A stretch of DNA of 64,000 nucleotides from Haematobia irritans (Eukaryota; Arthropoda; Insecta; Diptera; Muscidae). The notes under the pieces were generated by a model. The model searched no databases, was not told the DNA's origin, and worked only from the letters and a program-made list of their open reading frames with translations. Of the stretch, positions 24,095 to 36,597 are shown piece after piece (the first letter of the stretch is position 1; every line of letters starts with the position of its first letter). The stretch is from contig NC_134397.1 of NCBI RefSeq assembly GCF_050003625.1, forward strand, positions 277,816,070 to 277,880,069, given 5' to 3'. Both the position numbers and the translations under genes were made by a program.

Positions 24095-25620
24095 AAGCAA
24101 ACCTATTTTTATACCCTGCGCCACACTGTGGAACAGGGTATTATAAGTTAGTGCATATGTTTGTAACACCCAGAAGGAGACAAAATAGAAACATGGTGTC
24201 TCATGGTGGGTCCCTGAGTCAATATAACCATATCCGTCTGTCCGTCCGTCCGTCCGTCCGTCCGTCTGTCTGTGAACACATTTTTGTGATCAAAGTCTAG
24301 GTCGCAATTTAAGTCCAATCGCCTTCAAATTTGGCACATGTTCCTAATTTGGGTCAGAATAGAACCCTATTGATTTTGTAAGAAATCGGTTCAGATTTCC
24401 ATATATATCTTTCGCCCGATATGCACTAATATGGACCCAGCAGCCAGAGTTTTATACCGATTTGCTTGAAATTTTGTACAAATATAACACTTAGTCGTAT
24501 AGTCAAGTGTGCAAAGTTTTATTGAAATCGGTTCAGATTTAGATATAGCTCCCATATATATCTTTCGCCCGATATGAAGTTATATGGCCCCAGAAGCCAG
24601 ATTTTTGGCCAAATTTGGTTGAAATTTGGCATTAGGAGTATAATTTGTAGTATAGTCAAGTGTGCAAAATTCGATTGAAATCGGTTCAGATTTAGAAATA
24701 GCTCTCATATATCTCTTTCGCCCGATATGGACTAATATGGTCCTCAAAGCAAGAGTTTTGGCCCAATTTGGTTGAAATTTTGCACAGGGAGTAAATTTAG
24801 CATTGTAGCTATGCGTGCCAAATTTGGTTGAAATCGATTCAGATTTAGATATAGCTCCCATATATATGTTTCGCCCGATGTGCACTTATATGGACCCAGA
24901 AGCCAGAGTTTTATCCCGATTAGCTTGAAATTTTGCACAAGGAGTACAATTGGTAGTATAGTCATGTGTGCCAAATTTGATTGAAATCGGTTCAGATTTC
25001 GATATAGCTTCCATATATATTTTTCGCCCGATATGGGGTGATATGGCCCCAGACGCCAGAGTTTTGGTCCAATTTGGTTGAAATTTTGCACTAGGAGTAT
25101 AATTAGTAATATAGTCATGTGTGCCAAATTTGATTGAAATCGGTTCAGATTTAGATATAGCTCCCATATATATGTTTTTCTGATTTCGACAAAAATGGTC
25201 AAAATACCAACATTTTCCTTGTTAAATCACTACTGCTTAGTCGAAAAGTTGTAAAAATTACTCTAATTTTCCTAAACTTCTAATGCATATATATATCAAG
25301 CGATAAATCATAAATAAACTTTTGCGAAGTTTCTTTAAAATTGCTTCAGATTTAAATGTTTCCAATATTTTTTTACTAAAATTGTGTTCAACCCTAGTGC
25401 ATTAGCCAACTTAAATTTTGAGTCTATAGATTTTGTAAAAGTCTATCAAATTCTGTCCAAATCGAGTGATATTTAAATGTATGTATTTGGGACAAACCTT
25501 TATATATAGCACCCAACACATTTGGCGGATGTGATATGGTATCGAAAATTTAGATCTACAAAGTGGTGCAGGGTATAATATAGTCGGCCCCGCCCGACTT
25601 TAGACTTTCCTTACTTGTTA
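24095..25620 (+). mobile_element. DINE-like element with 153-bp array, plus strand
   Basis: Head TTTTTATACCCTGCGCC, then GTCC microsatellite (about 24236-24272), then five units with CGCCCGAT at 24413, 24566, 24719, 24872 and 25025, exactly 153 apart. The 3' end has the stem AGTCGG/CCGACT and finishes TTACTTGTT. Forms the right half of a head-to-head inverted pair with 22471-24021. Confidence 0.85.
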
Positions 25621-27143
25621 CAAATACCTTAATTATGAATTTTTTTCAAAAAAGCACTTGATCACTTTTTTGCAATGCACATAGCATCCTTATTCTCTAA
25701 AATCGTTAAAATTGGCACAAATGCTTAGAACAGCACTGTACATTGCACTCCTTTTGCGGGAATTTGTCAGATCTTTAACCTATACATTTTTAGTTTGGCA
25801 ATAGCAATAAAACAAATGGTGGCGAACCTTGAAATTTACTCGGTTGTGTTTTTGCAGCCAATTTACTCGGTTGTGTTTTTGCAGCCAAATTTCCAAACAT
25901 ATTAAACTTGTAACTTCCACCACTAAATTTCTTTTAATATAAACTCAGATGCAAATGCTTTTGGGGGCTTAAAGACAATACAATGAGCTATAAAAAAAAA
26001 TAAATATCATGTGCCGACATTTGTAATTTCGCAGGTATACCATTATGAACTTCCTAACTTTTGCCTTAATACCACTACATCAAATATTTTGCCCACCAAA
26101 AATTTAATAGCCTTGTATTAAGTATTCGAAGAATATTTATCCTTTGAAACATAATATTGTTATAACCGGATGTAGGTCACTTCCTTCAGACTTACCACGC
26201 CCGCCTCATATGTACGTCTAGTCAATGACGGCTTTGTGCATGAATGCATGAGTGTCGGTAATTCATTAGGTTACATAGCCTATTTCCGCCTAAAAGTTCC
26301 TAACAAAGTTGGCGACTCATTTGCAATGATGGCTACTCTGCTATGACTGTGTTCATGGGCCCATAGCTATAGCAGACAATGGCGAAATGTTGCCTGCCAG
26401 ACCTCCCAGACATTTTAGACTGACTGGTCCAATGACTTTTTGTTGTTTAGTTTTTCAATGAGGATATGGTCGTTTAACGAACTTTTATCGAGCCTCTCAG
26501 CCACACAACCATGTCCGCAAAAATGATATGTGAATCGAAAGTGAAGATAAAGACTTCAAAGGACGCCTGTTGCTTGCTTATAGGATGTGCCAGTTTAAAT
26601 TTGCAATGAAGTTTATGGTGAAAACTTTTATTGGTGATGCAATGAAATGAGATTACTATAGGCTAGTGAAATGTACACCCTTGCCAAAAGGGAGACGGCG
26701 AGAGAGGTAGAAAGAGACAGAGTAAACCTTAATAGATTTATGAAAGTAATTAAAGCAATCCTTGCATTTAATTCATGTGATGTCATCAATCATATCACAC
26801 ATCACCAAGTCAGACAAAAGCACCGACCGTCTATCCATTGGACTGAATAGGATGAAATGTCATCATTATTTACCTTTAAGTGTATGCAGATATTACAATG
26901 GCCTGCTCATGGTCTTGGTCAACCACTGAGTGGTATTTTACCAATATTAGTAGCATCCATCTTTGGGAGCTTTCATTTCGAAATTTATTGTTTTCTACTA
27001 ATATAATAACTCTTACCTTTAAAATATGTCTCCTCGAAGCTATGAAAATGAGTATTTGCGATATACATTTGGCAGTCGACTCACGAGGTGAGTATAAATG
27101 AATAAAGAGAACTAAAACTGAATAGGCCTCCCGGTCACAACTG
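25621..27143. other. Single-copy island, no gene seen
   Basis: Includes a 28-bp tandem duplication around 'actcggttgtgtttttgcag' (about 25836-25888). GC content is locally higher near 26150-26450 than in the repeats, but no exon is recognised. Confidence 0.4.
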
Positions 27144-28418
27144 CACTCAGAAAACAGTGAACCAAGAAGAAACAGAAAATTTTAGTTAATATTAGAAAAT
27201 TTTAACTAATCTAGGATTACAAGCCAATATCAAAAAATTAAGTCATTAAAGTTCCAAAAAGTGCAAAAGCAAACCGGCGCACTGAAAAGTTAAATTGGAA
27301 AGAGCCAAGGAAGGAAAAATGGCTTCTCATCGCCACTCGACCGCGGGTTCAAAACAAAGGCCGAATATTATCGGGAAAGTTTTCTAAAGACAATATTGAA
27401 GCACTGGGCAGACAAACATTTCGTCCGCAGGCCATGGACAATAGGACTCAGCAAAAATGGATTAAAAATTATATACCGCACAATGACCACCAAAATCTCC
27501 CCATTTCAAGCCATAGGACCTTTAGACAGGTGCAAATGTTAAATACCAATGTGTCGATCATCTCAAGATGGAAAGGGCCAAAATACTGCAGCATGTGATA
27601 GCTTTGTCGGCCATAATTCCTGCCAAAGGTAGCCAATATGAACAAATCTAAATTGATTCTAATATTTTATGTTATTTCCGACATTTTTGCTTTCACATTG
27701 AAAAATTAAAAATAAGGGGCATTACTTTTCTGCATGCATTTCCTACCAGCCACACAGTAAAAATCGAAAATCGATTCCTCGACTAATCGGCATTTTGTCA
27801 AACAATATCGGAAAGTTAATCTTGACTTTTTGTAATCTTCAACTTCATCTTGATCTTTTAAAAAATTGTAACAAACCAACTTATCGACTTTTGATAAATT
27901 CAAAAAAAAGTGAACTCTCTATTTCACTAAAGCCAATTTAACTTTATTTTAGTTCAAGGAATTATTATGTTTGGAGAAAGTTTTCTTTACTCTAATAATA
28001 ATTTTTTGTGTACGTTAGTTAAATTAACTAAAATCGAGGAAAAAATATACACAAATGAAGCATAAAGATTAACTAAATTCGAGTCTCCCACAACATAGTT
28101 CAGTATTTCTTTAAATTTGAAAATTTTACTACAAATGCGTTCATCATTAACTTCATATGTCATTAAAGACATTCTTGCAATTTTGAACTACAAATTTTTC
28201 CTTGAAACTAAACATTTTTCTTTAACAAGTGAAAAAAAAAACTTAATTATGTCTAATAAATTTTCTTGAATTTGTCGAAAAATATTTACTTATTTTTGTG
28301 ATACGGTCGTGATGCCAGCGTTTGTAATACTGTTTAGTTAAAATTTTCTAAAAATATTCAAAATTTTCTACAATTAACCGAAATTTTTCTTCCTGGTGGG
28401 TTCACTGTTTTTTCAGTG
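27144..28418. mobile_element. TIR element (CACTG...ACAGTGAACC ends) with a Tc1-like relic
   Basis: Left end CACTCAGAAAACAGTGAACC and right end, inverted, CACTGAAAAAACAGTGAACC. Related short elements occur at 48644-48805 and about 36118-36595. Repeats of 'aaaattttctaa' near both ends extend the inverted structure. Confidence 0.65.
27340..27660 (+). pseudogene. Degenerate Tc1/mariner-like transposase relic
   Basis: One frame reads TKAEYYRESFL, ILKHWADKHFVRRPWTI, resembling the stretch before the second catalytic aspartate of Tc1-like transposases. Later CDSF and AKGSQYEQI resemble the C terminus, in other frames. Many stops and shifts; no functional product. Recognition is by eye. Confidence 0.45.
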
Positions 28419-28489
28419 TAGTGACAAAAATCGGTTAATCGACTCATATGAAAAAAATCAAAACTAAAATGTCTCGGGTCTCTTTTATT

Positions 28490-30079
28490 TTATTTTTATA
28501 CCCTAAACCACATAGTGGTTTGGGTATGATAAGTTTGATCGGCCAAAAAATGTGCCTACCAGAAATATTGATTTTAGACCCCATAAAATATATACCGATC
28601 GACTCAGAATCACCTCCTGAGTCGATCTAGCGCTTGGTGAACGTCCGTCCGTCCGTCTGTCCATGTATTTGTTGTTCACAGGATTCCGGTCGCAATTATT
28701 AACCGATTTTGATGAAATTTGGTACAGAGAATTTTTTGGGCACAAGGACGAACGCTATTGAATTTGGAAGAAATCGGATCAAATTTAGATATAGCTCCCA
28801 TATATATGTATCGCCCGATTTCGACAAATGAGGTCACGATGCGCGTTTTTTCAAACGGATCGTCACCAAATTTGGCAGAAGGTTATCTTTTCCATCGCCC
28901 TTCAAGTCTGCAAAATGTCATGCAAATCGGTTCAGATTTAGATATAGCTCTCATATATATGTATCGCCCGATTTTCCGAATTTGGCCACAAAACCTTTAT
29001 TTATCAACCGATCTTACTCAAAGTTGGCTAAATATAATCTTCTATAGCACTAACTATATGTGCAAAAAATCATCGAAATCGGTTCAGATTTAGCTATAGC
29101 TCCCATATATATGTACCGCCCGATTTTTCTAAATTTGGCCATAAACCCCTTATTTATCAACCGATCTTATCCAAATTTGGCTAAATGTAGTATTCTATAG
29201 CACTAACTATATGTGCAAAAAATCATCGAAATCGGTTCAGATTTAGATATAGCTCCCATATATATGTATAGCCCTTTTTTTAATAATGGGCTCAATATTA
29301 GTGGCATACTAACTCCGTAGGTGCAATATCAACTACAGCCAGTGTTGCTAGAAGTAGGGGAAATTCCTTATATGTAGGGTTTTTCTAATATTTAGCGTCT
29401 CAACATAATTTGTACTAATTTTTACATTTTGGTGGCTCTAGAGGAGGAAATTAGAAGCCGGCAAGGCTTGATCTTTAATAATGTGTGGTAAACTTTATTC
29501 CTGTAGAAAATTTCTATATTTTATTTCTATAGAATTTATTGTCAAAATTTTATTTCTATAGAAAAATCTCTCACAAAAATTTGTTTATAGAGACTTTTTC
29601 CAAAATTTTATTTTTATAGAGATTTCACAAAAAAGGTTACTAATTTGGGTAGAATTCTACCAACTGTGGCAACCGTGGTGGTAATACAAATTTATATTCT
29701 AAGTTATATACGTTGCATATTCATGTTTTAAGATAATAAGGTACTTAGAACCATTTTTGTTTTGTAATTTTTTTTTTTTAAATTTAACGAAAAATATAGT
29801 AGGGCAAATTGTTTGGGAATGTATGGGAAAGTAGGGAACTTTTTTTGTCCTTGTAGGGTAAACCGAACATTTTCCCTGGCAACATTGTCTATGAGCTATA
29901 GTCAGATTGACACAAAGCACCCATAGACATGTACCCCTTAATTTTCTTAAATATGTAACTGCGGTTTATCTCCCAGACCTATATGTTACCCCACAAATGC
30001 TTATGATTACTAATTCTGTAATGGTGGTTTAGGGTATGATATAGTCGGCCCCGCCCGACTTTCTACTTTACTTACTTGT
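28490..30079 (+). mobile_element. DINE-like element with 153-bp array
   Basis: Head TTTTTATACCCTAAACCAC, GTCC tract near 28645-28660, array with ATAGCTC at 28791, 28944, 29096 and 29249 (spacing 153, 152, 153). The 29-bp TATAGAAATAAAATTTT-type minisatellite, on the inverse strand, lies near 29480-29640. 3' end AGTCGGCCCCGCCCGACT (30042-30059). Confidence 0.8.
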
Positions 30080-30300
30080 TTTAATATATTTTTGCTTTTG
30101 AACAATAACATTAAAAAAGATGAAGAAATATCGCGTTTTACTTTTTGATCGACATATAAGAACAAAATATTTTAATATTAAAAAGTTCCAAGCCAAACTG
30201 TTTTGAACAAACAAAGATGGACTACTTTTTTGGTTCAAAAGTCGACTTTTGCAGATGTAAAAAAAATCGAAAGTCGATTTTTCCAATTATGAAAAATTCG

Positions 30301-30515
30301 TTGGTTCAACCACCGTTTAGACCGAACATCAAAGAGTTTTTCAGCGGTGAGTTAGCCTCTCTCGCTAATGCTGGTGACATTTTTGAGTGTTCTAAACCTT
30401 CTCTAAGTGATTTCCCCGTAATGTGAAATACTGTTCGGACCCGGGTATAAAAAGGATGTGCAATGGAATGAATACCCTGACATACCGAGCTACCACTATA
30501 ACTTACCTATCCTAG
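30301..30515 (+). mobile_element. SINE fragment, diverged, head missing
   Basis: Matches the body of the tRNA-derived SINE ('gtttttcagcggtg', 'gctggtgacatttttgagtg', 'ctgttcggacccgg') but lacks the tRNA-like head and is more diverged than other copies. Confidence 0.7.
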
Positions 30516-30820
30516 CGTAAAACTCTCCTCTCCTTTATATACCTACCATCGTATCATCACCATAATGAATTATATGTGGAGATATATCGTATGTCCTGTG
30601 GAGTTCAGTTTTTGACCAGACTGCAGGAAAACAATTTAAAATTTATTGCTTTGTTGTTACCAACTCTCAAGTCCAATAAGGAGACCAAGCAAAAGAGTCC
30701 CATCAGCCCCAGTAACAACAAAAACAAAGACTGTAACTATCCTATAGTCTCTGAAAAGCCAATAATAATGCAAATGCCTAGCATAGTCAGTATGTGTTCA
30801 ATTTAGTGTGTCTCCAGTAT

Positions 30821-30851
<31 letters not shown>

Positions 30852-31670
30852 GAGGAATACTGCGTAATGACCAAATGTTCAGTGGTCCTGCTGCACTTGG
30901 GGTGTTGTGCCTTTCATTACAAAAGAATTTCACATTCACACCATCACTGAATGGCTGTTGGAAAGACATTCGTTCACACAAACCTACCGACACTCATTCT
31001 GAATGTCCTTGTACGCACTCTCATCGTAACCCCTATGGAACATGTGGACATGGTTGCAAATACAGCGACGACGACGCCTTGTTCTCTTGTCTCGTGTGGT
31101 AGTCCGGTGGCTAGTAAAGATCCATGTATTCATGTGAATAGCATGTGGCAATGTTAAATTATAGTCTCGACAGTTCACATTTTACAACATCCAAGTCCAC
31201 AAGACGACGAATATTTAAATACGCTCTCAATGTGAGTAATGAAGAATATGTGTAGAGAATTTTGTAGAGTGGCATTAAGGGCATATATGAGGCCCAATGA
31301 AATTAAGGGCGATATCAACAAATATTTGAGAGCACCGTTTCCATTGTGTCACTTTAGTGACAAATTTGCTACATTTTCAATTGGTGATATTTTTGTGCCA
31401 CTTAATGCCATACTTTTTCAATTTTTGTGCCAACTTTTTGTCATTCAGTGCCACTTGTTTTTTACATTCACTTTTACTGTCATATTTTTAATACAATTTG
31501 ATCCCAAATCCCGTTATTACGGAAATGATCAGTGTCCCAAATTACGGAAATGATCAGTGTCTTCACAAATAATGGAATTTATGACTCGAATATGATATTT
31601 ATCAGCAATTTTTCCTTCTTTAACGCAATGTGTCCTAGAGTGCATAGACAATTTTCTATACTAACCGAGT
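30516..31670. other. Single-copy island with (GT)n
   Basis: (GT)n at about 30823-30851. Open frames through it (such as 30827-31102) are driven by the microsatellite. Two short repeats of 'aatgatcagtgtc' at about 31524-31561. No gene recognised. Confidence 0.4.
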
Positions 31671-32492
31671 TAGGTTAGGTTAGGTATAGTGGCAACCCGA
31701 GACTCACGCGTGAGTCACGCTCATGGCAACGGCGTGAGTGTGCGCGAGTGTGATTAACAAACTAAAATGTCGTGCGTGAGCGTGAGTCACGAAAATATTA
31801 TCTTCGTGAGCGTGCGTGAGTAAAGATTTGTGCTCACGAAAATAATCCCGCTCACCAACATAAAACGTTTAAGAGTTGAATTCATTTACAATTTTAGTTA
31901 CACCTGGGATGTTAAGAGTGTAATAACGCTCTCGATTTTAATAATGCTCATGTTTTCAGACACGTCGCTAAGGTAAATTACTCAAAAAATTGTTGGTGAG
32001 TCACGACATTTTTCTTGAGTCACGATATTTTTCGTGAGTCACGGTATTTTATGTGAGTCACGACATGTTCGTGCGTGAGTGTGCGTGAGTACAAATTTTC
32101 TTTTCGTAAGTGTGCGTGAGTCCTCCCAAACAATATCGTGCGTGAGTAAGATTTTTCCGTCGTGAGTGTGCGTGAGTAAACTGTTACTCACGTGCACACC
32201 TCTACATTGTAATACCACAGTAGTGAACTTCTTTCTTATCACTGAGAGCTTAACGATTCTATGTTAAGCTCAATGAAAAGGACCTCCTTTCTATAGCCGA
32301 GTCCGAACGGCGTTCCACTTTGCAGGGAATCCACTTATAGAAGCTTTGAAACACTCAGAAATGTCACCAGCATTAATGAGGTGGGATAATCCACCGCTGG
32401 AAAACTTTTTGGTGTTCGGTCGAAGCAGGAATCGAACCCACGACCTTGTGTATGCAAGGCGGGCATGCTAACCATTGCACCACGGTGGCTCC
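31671..32492 (-). mobile_element. SINE, minus strand, split by a GTGAGTCAC-rich insertion
   Basis: Tail TTAGGTTAGGTTAGG at 31671-31690, body and tRNA-like head at about 32207-32492 (GGAGCCACCGTGG read on the minus strand at 32492). About 30 bases of SINE are missing at the junction where the 31700-32205 block sits. Confidence 0.8.
31700..32205. repeat. Block rich in CGTGAGT / GTGAGTCAC palindromes
   Basis: More than 20 occurrences of GTGAGT or its complement, many as GTGAGTCAC; the first is the perfect 16-bp palindrome GACTCACGCGTGAGTC. The right end reads, inverted, TAGAGGTGTGCACGTGAGTA, which resembles a hAT-type terminus, but I found no matching left end or 8-bp duplication. Confidence 0.6.
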
Positions 32493-32500
32493 ACGGTTAG

Positions 32501-32692
32501 GGTTTCACTGCAATGTGGAACGCCGTTCGGACACGGCTATAAAAAGGGACCTCCTTCATTGTCATTGAGCTTAACATGGAATCGGGCAGCACTCAGTGGT
32601 AAGAGAGAAGTTCACCAATGTGGTATCACAATGGACTGAATAGTCTAAGTGAGCCTGATACATCGGGCTGCCACCTAACCTAACCGAGTTAA
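32501..32692 (+). mobile_element. SINE 3' half, plus strand
   Basis: Starts 'gtttcactgcaatgtggaa' and ends 'gccacctaacctaacc'. It lies head to head with the minus-strand SINE that ends at 32492, separated by only a few bases. Confidence 0.8.
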
Positions 32693-33065
32693 TCTCCTGA
32701 ATTTTAAATTTCAATGAGTAATTTTCAATGTCTATTTTTATGACGAGTGGCTTTTTGGTGCCACTTTTTATAAAATGTTTTTTTTTCATTCTTTTGTCAA
32801 TAGATGTCGTTGAGGGCGTTGTAGTTGAAAAAAGTTTACAACTGTTAAAAAATACATGAACATAATGGAGAAATTCGCTATATTTTGAAATTTTTTTATA
32901 AAAAAGAATGAAATTGTGTAAACGATGATGCACTGAAAAAATAGTTTTGCGAGCTCAAATATACGAATACGATTTGTTTCTTAAAATACAAGGGCAGCCT
33001 TCTATATATTTCGGGATTAGAAAACTTCTTCTCGCTTCTCCAGGTGTCGAAAAACGTTTACCTCT

Positions 33066-33470
33066 CAGTTTTTATACCCACCACCATAGAATAATAAGTT
33101 GTCATTCCGTTTGTAACACATTAAAATATCGATTTCCGACTACATAAAGTATATATATATATTCTTGATCAGGGAGAAATTCTAAGACGATATAACCATG
33201 TCCGTCTGTCCTTCTGTATGTCTGTCTAGCATGCTGAAATTTTGCACAAACTCGTCTGCAGGCAGGTCAAGTTCGAAGATAGCACATCGGTCCAGATTAT
33301 GATATAGCCCCTGTAAACAACACAAATAACGCTCGTATATCAAAACGTTCTGAGTACTTTTAACCTCAAAAATGTCAAGCTTTACGATAGAGCTTTCAGT
33401 TGGCAGATTGCAACAAATTTACTACAAATGGAATGGCAAACCCATTCTATAGTGGTGGGTATAAAACAAT
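33066..33470 (+). mobile_element. Short DINE-like fragment
   Basis: Head TTTTTATACCCACCACC, 'ttcttgatcagggagaaa', GTCTGTCC tract, and an inverted ACCCACCACTATAG-type end at about 33452-33466. The internal array is missing. The stretch 'caaaacgttctgagt' to 'gttggcagattg' recurs beside the larger element at 38276-38365. Confidence 0.65.
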
Positions 33471-34178
33471 TAATTTTCCTATAACTGCAAAATAAGTAGC
33501 ATGAAAACATGGAAGTAGAAAAACTTAAAAGAGTATATTTAGCATAGATTTTAGTCCTTTTAAAGGCCTTCCCAATAGTAGACATCCTTGCGTACCGTAT
33601 GGCAAATCAAGTGTAATTTTAATGTAGAGGGACTATGTAATTGACCACAAATGCAAATGAATATGTGAGAATGCAAATGCAAAGGCGAATGTATTAAGCA
33701 TACAGCAAATAACATAATAATAAATATATTTAGCATGTCATGTGACATAGATAAAACTGTTTACCACCAACCGGCATGAGCTTGTCTTCCATATGTCTCA
33801 GAGTTCTATAATTTTGTGGATGGTCGATTTGTGTGGGTGCCATTTGTGTGTTCATTGGTCTGTACGAGTATATTCGAATATTCATTAGAAGCAAACATAA
33901 AATTATGTCCTTAGATATATGGTGAGTGCGTGCTCTCTTAATATTCTTAAATGTGTATGAAGACATTTAATACACACATACTTTTACTGCTCTTCAGAAG
34001 CTTTCGTTAGTGTGTGTGTTCGTGTATTTTCGTATACATTATGCAGCCATAAATTGCCAAAAACATAATGTCACCTGTAGTTGTAGCCTTTGGCTAGGTG
34101 GGCGATGGTGTCAGTGAGAAATTTGGGAACACTTACAACCTGCTATCTGCATTTTATGGCATTATCAAACACAGTGGT
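33471..34178. other. Single-copy island, no gene seen
   Basis: No repeat family or exon recognised. Confidence 0.35.
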
Positions 34179-34336
34179 TGGGAGCCACCGTGGTGCAAGG
34201 GTTAGCATGCCTGCCTTGCATACACTAGGTCGTGGGTTCGATTCCTGCTTCGAGCGAATACCAAAAAGTTTTTCAGCGGTGGATTATCCCACCTCAGTAA
34301 TGCTGGTGACATTTCTGAGGGTTTCAAAACTTCTCT
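34179..34336 (+). mobile_element. SINE 5' part
   Basis: Complete tRNA-like head (GGAGCCACCGTGGTGCAAG, GGGTTCGATTCCTGC) and about 80 bases of body, then cut off at 'cttctct' by the next TIR element starting CACTGGTAG. Confidence 0.85.
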
Positions 34337-35177
34337 GCACTGGTAGAAAAAGTTTCGTTAATACGATGAACTTCTACGAGTATTAACGAAATTCTTCATT
34401 AAAAGTGAGCCAATGTAGCATTTCGTTATAACAACGTAATTTTACGTTATATTTATGAAACCCTTTATGGAATACATTTCGTAGTACTAACCAATAATTA
34501 CGTTGCTATTACGTAGCCTTTTCGTTGTATTAATGAATATTATTTGTTGTATGAATGAAATTTATTCATTGTATGGATGCAGCTTATACGTTGTATGAAT
34601 GAAAGGCGAGCGTTGTATAAAAGAACACAAACGTTATATTAATGAAAGCCAACCAATTATTGCATTTGTGTGTAGTCATTGGTAGTGTATTATTTATTAT
34701 CATTTTTTTTAAGATCTTTGAAATATATACAGTAGAAAATAATATTTATTGTTAAATTAAGTAATTTAATAATCATATATTGTGACTTTCACTTAAGAAA
34801 AAAAGTCTCTTGTTTCTAAGACCAAAAGAATGATAGTCGTGTCGCCGTATCCAGTCATCCATTTTTTTTGCAACCAAGGTTCATTACGGTAATTGTTCCG
34901 CCTTCTTCATCTGAAAGTTTACTTCCCCGGAGCATTTTCACTAAAGATTAAAAATTTACACTAAATTTCTTGCGAATATACAAAAAAAACACCAATTTAA
35001 CGCACCCACCATCTATGTTTATTATTCACAACGAAACTGTAATGAGCCTGTGCACTCTTCAGCGAAAAGAACGTAAATGTTGTTAAGGTTTGCCCGTCAG
35101 ACAAGTTTTCAGTTTAACTTTTTACCGTTTGTTTTTCAAGACGCACACTCATGTGCTTATTACCATGCTTACATGTA

Positions 35178-36079
35178 AAGGGTGGTTAAAATTTCAAGGG
35201 CCGATGTTGATTTTGAATAAAACACAAACTATTTAGGAAATTATTGTAATTTTATTTTACTATGATATATTGATATTACTCAATTATGTATGAAACAAAA
35301 TATCGGCCAAATGGTCGCCGCGACCTCGGTGGCACAGCTTCATCCGATGGTCCAAATTTTCGATGACGCTGAGGCATATGCCGTTAATGTGCCGAATTAT
35401 CTCATCATTTAGCTCTTGAATTGTTGCTGGCTTATCGACGTACACCTTTTCTTTCAAATAATCCCAAAGAAAAAAGTCCAACGATGTCAAATCACATGAT
35501 GTTGGCGGCCAATTGACATTGCCATTACGTGAGATAACACGTCCATTGAATTTGTTGCGCAAAAGAGCCATTGTTTCGTTAGCTGTGTGGCAAGTGGCAC
35601 CGTCCTGCTGAAACCACATATCGTCCACATCCATATCTTCCAATTCGGGCCATAAAAAGTTCGTTATCATCTCACGATAGCGAACACCATTCACAGTAAC
35701 TGCCTGACCGGCCTCATTTTGGAAAATACGATGATGCCGCCAGCCCATAAACCGCACCAAACAGTCACTCTTTGTGGGTGCATTGGTTTTTCGACAATCA
35801 CTCTTGGATTCTCATTCGCCCAAATGCGGCAATTCTGTTTATTGACGAATCCACTGAGGTGAAAATGTGCCTCATCACTGAAGATGATTTTCTTCGAAAA
35901 TTAATCATCCACTGTTGCCATTTCTTGGAACCAATTAACACGTTGTTGGATTGTGTATCTCTCCATGGTTCAAATTGAGTAAGTCTGAAATAGAGAAATG
36001 TTACATTAAATTCGGAAAAAAACTTGGCGTTTAGGTGTGGTTCACATTCAACATCGGCCCTTACAATTTAACCACCATT
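35178..36079 (-). mobile_element. Third DD41D mariner, different subfamily
   Basis: TIRs AAGGGTGGTTAAAATTTCAA and, inverted, AATGGTGGTTAAATTGTAAG; TA at 35176-35177 and 36080-36081. Both ends then share GGGCCGATGTTGA. 902 bp, so internally deleted. Confidence 0.88.
35284..35966 (-). pseudogene. DD41D transposase, frameshifted and deleted
   Basis: N-terminal start MERYTIQQR at 35966 is followed soon by a stop. FSDEAHFHLSGFVNKQNC is in one frame; a shift near 35715-35760 moves the rest (AGQAVTVNGVRYREM, MWFQQDGATCHTA, SCDLTSLDFFLW) to the frame of 35284-35760. Again 41 residues lie between the second and third aspartates. Clearly diverged from the two copies at 3.9 and 12.6 kb, so an older subfamily. 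Confidence 0.85.
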
Positions 36080-36597
36080 TATATGTACAAATTACATAGA
36101 CGCTACATACCATAGACAATTGAACTTTATTTTAGTTAATGAAGATTAGTTGATTTTTGTTAAATTTTGCCCAATGTGAGTAAATGCTCCTTATTTGAAT
36201 AATGACGTGAACTAAAATAAGACAAATAAATTTTATAAAAATATAGTGCTCAATTTTACTAAATAATAAAATAGTTCATATTTTTCTAAAATGGGAGCAT
36301 TTGGGTTAAATTGAGTTAATAAGTCTCTCAAATAGTAAATTTTACTAAAATTGTACCAGTCTTGAAATTTGTACATTGCTAATGACATTTTAACAATTTT
36401 TTAAATCCAAGTTTTTCCTACAATATATATACAATTTTCTTAAATAATAGAAAAAAAAATATTTTTAATAAATTTTCCTCAATTTGACAAAAAGAATTAA
36501 CTTATATGTAACATGTTGCAATTAAATATTAGTTCAAATTTTCTAAAATAAACATACACCTTCGTTAATTTTGGGTTCACTTTTTTTTGGGGGTGTA

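Larger units (their letters stand above)
34338..36595. mobile_element. TIR-bounded block, probably one or two MITEs around a mariner
   Basis: Left end CACTGGTAGAAAAAG preceded by TG, right end, inverted, CACCCCCAAAAAAAAG followed by TA. A hairpin of TTTCGTTAATACG and its complement lies just inside the left end; 'cgttgtat' repeats follow. A mariner occupies 35178-36079. Whether both ends belong to one element is uncertain. Confidence 0.45.

Noticed and set aside
24580..25202. Long minus-strand open frames with 51-residue repeats
   Set aside because: They track the 153-bp DNA array (153 = 51 codons) and appear on both strands and in several frames; no start context or family.
30827..31157. 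Cys/His-rich small frames
   Set aside because: Driven by a (GT)n tract; overlapping frames on both strands, none recognisable.
31671..31690. Interstitial telomere repeat
   Set aside because: It is the tail of a SINE seen at other loci in the window.
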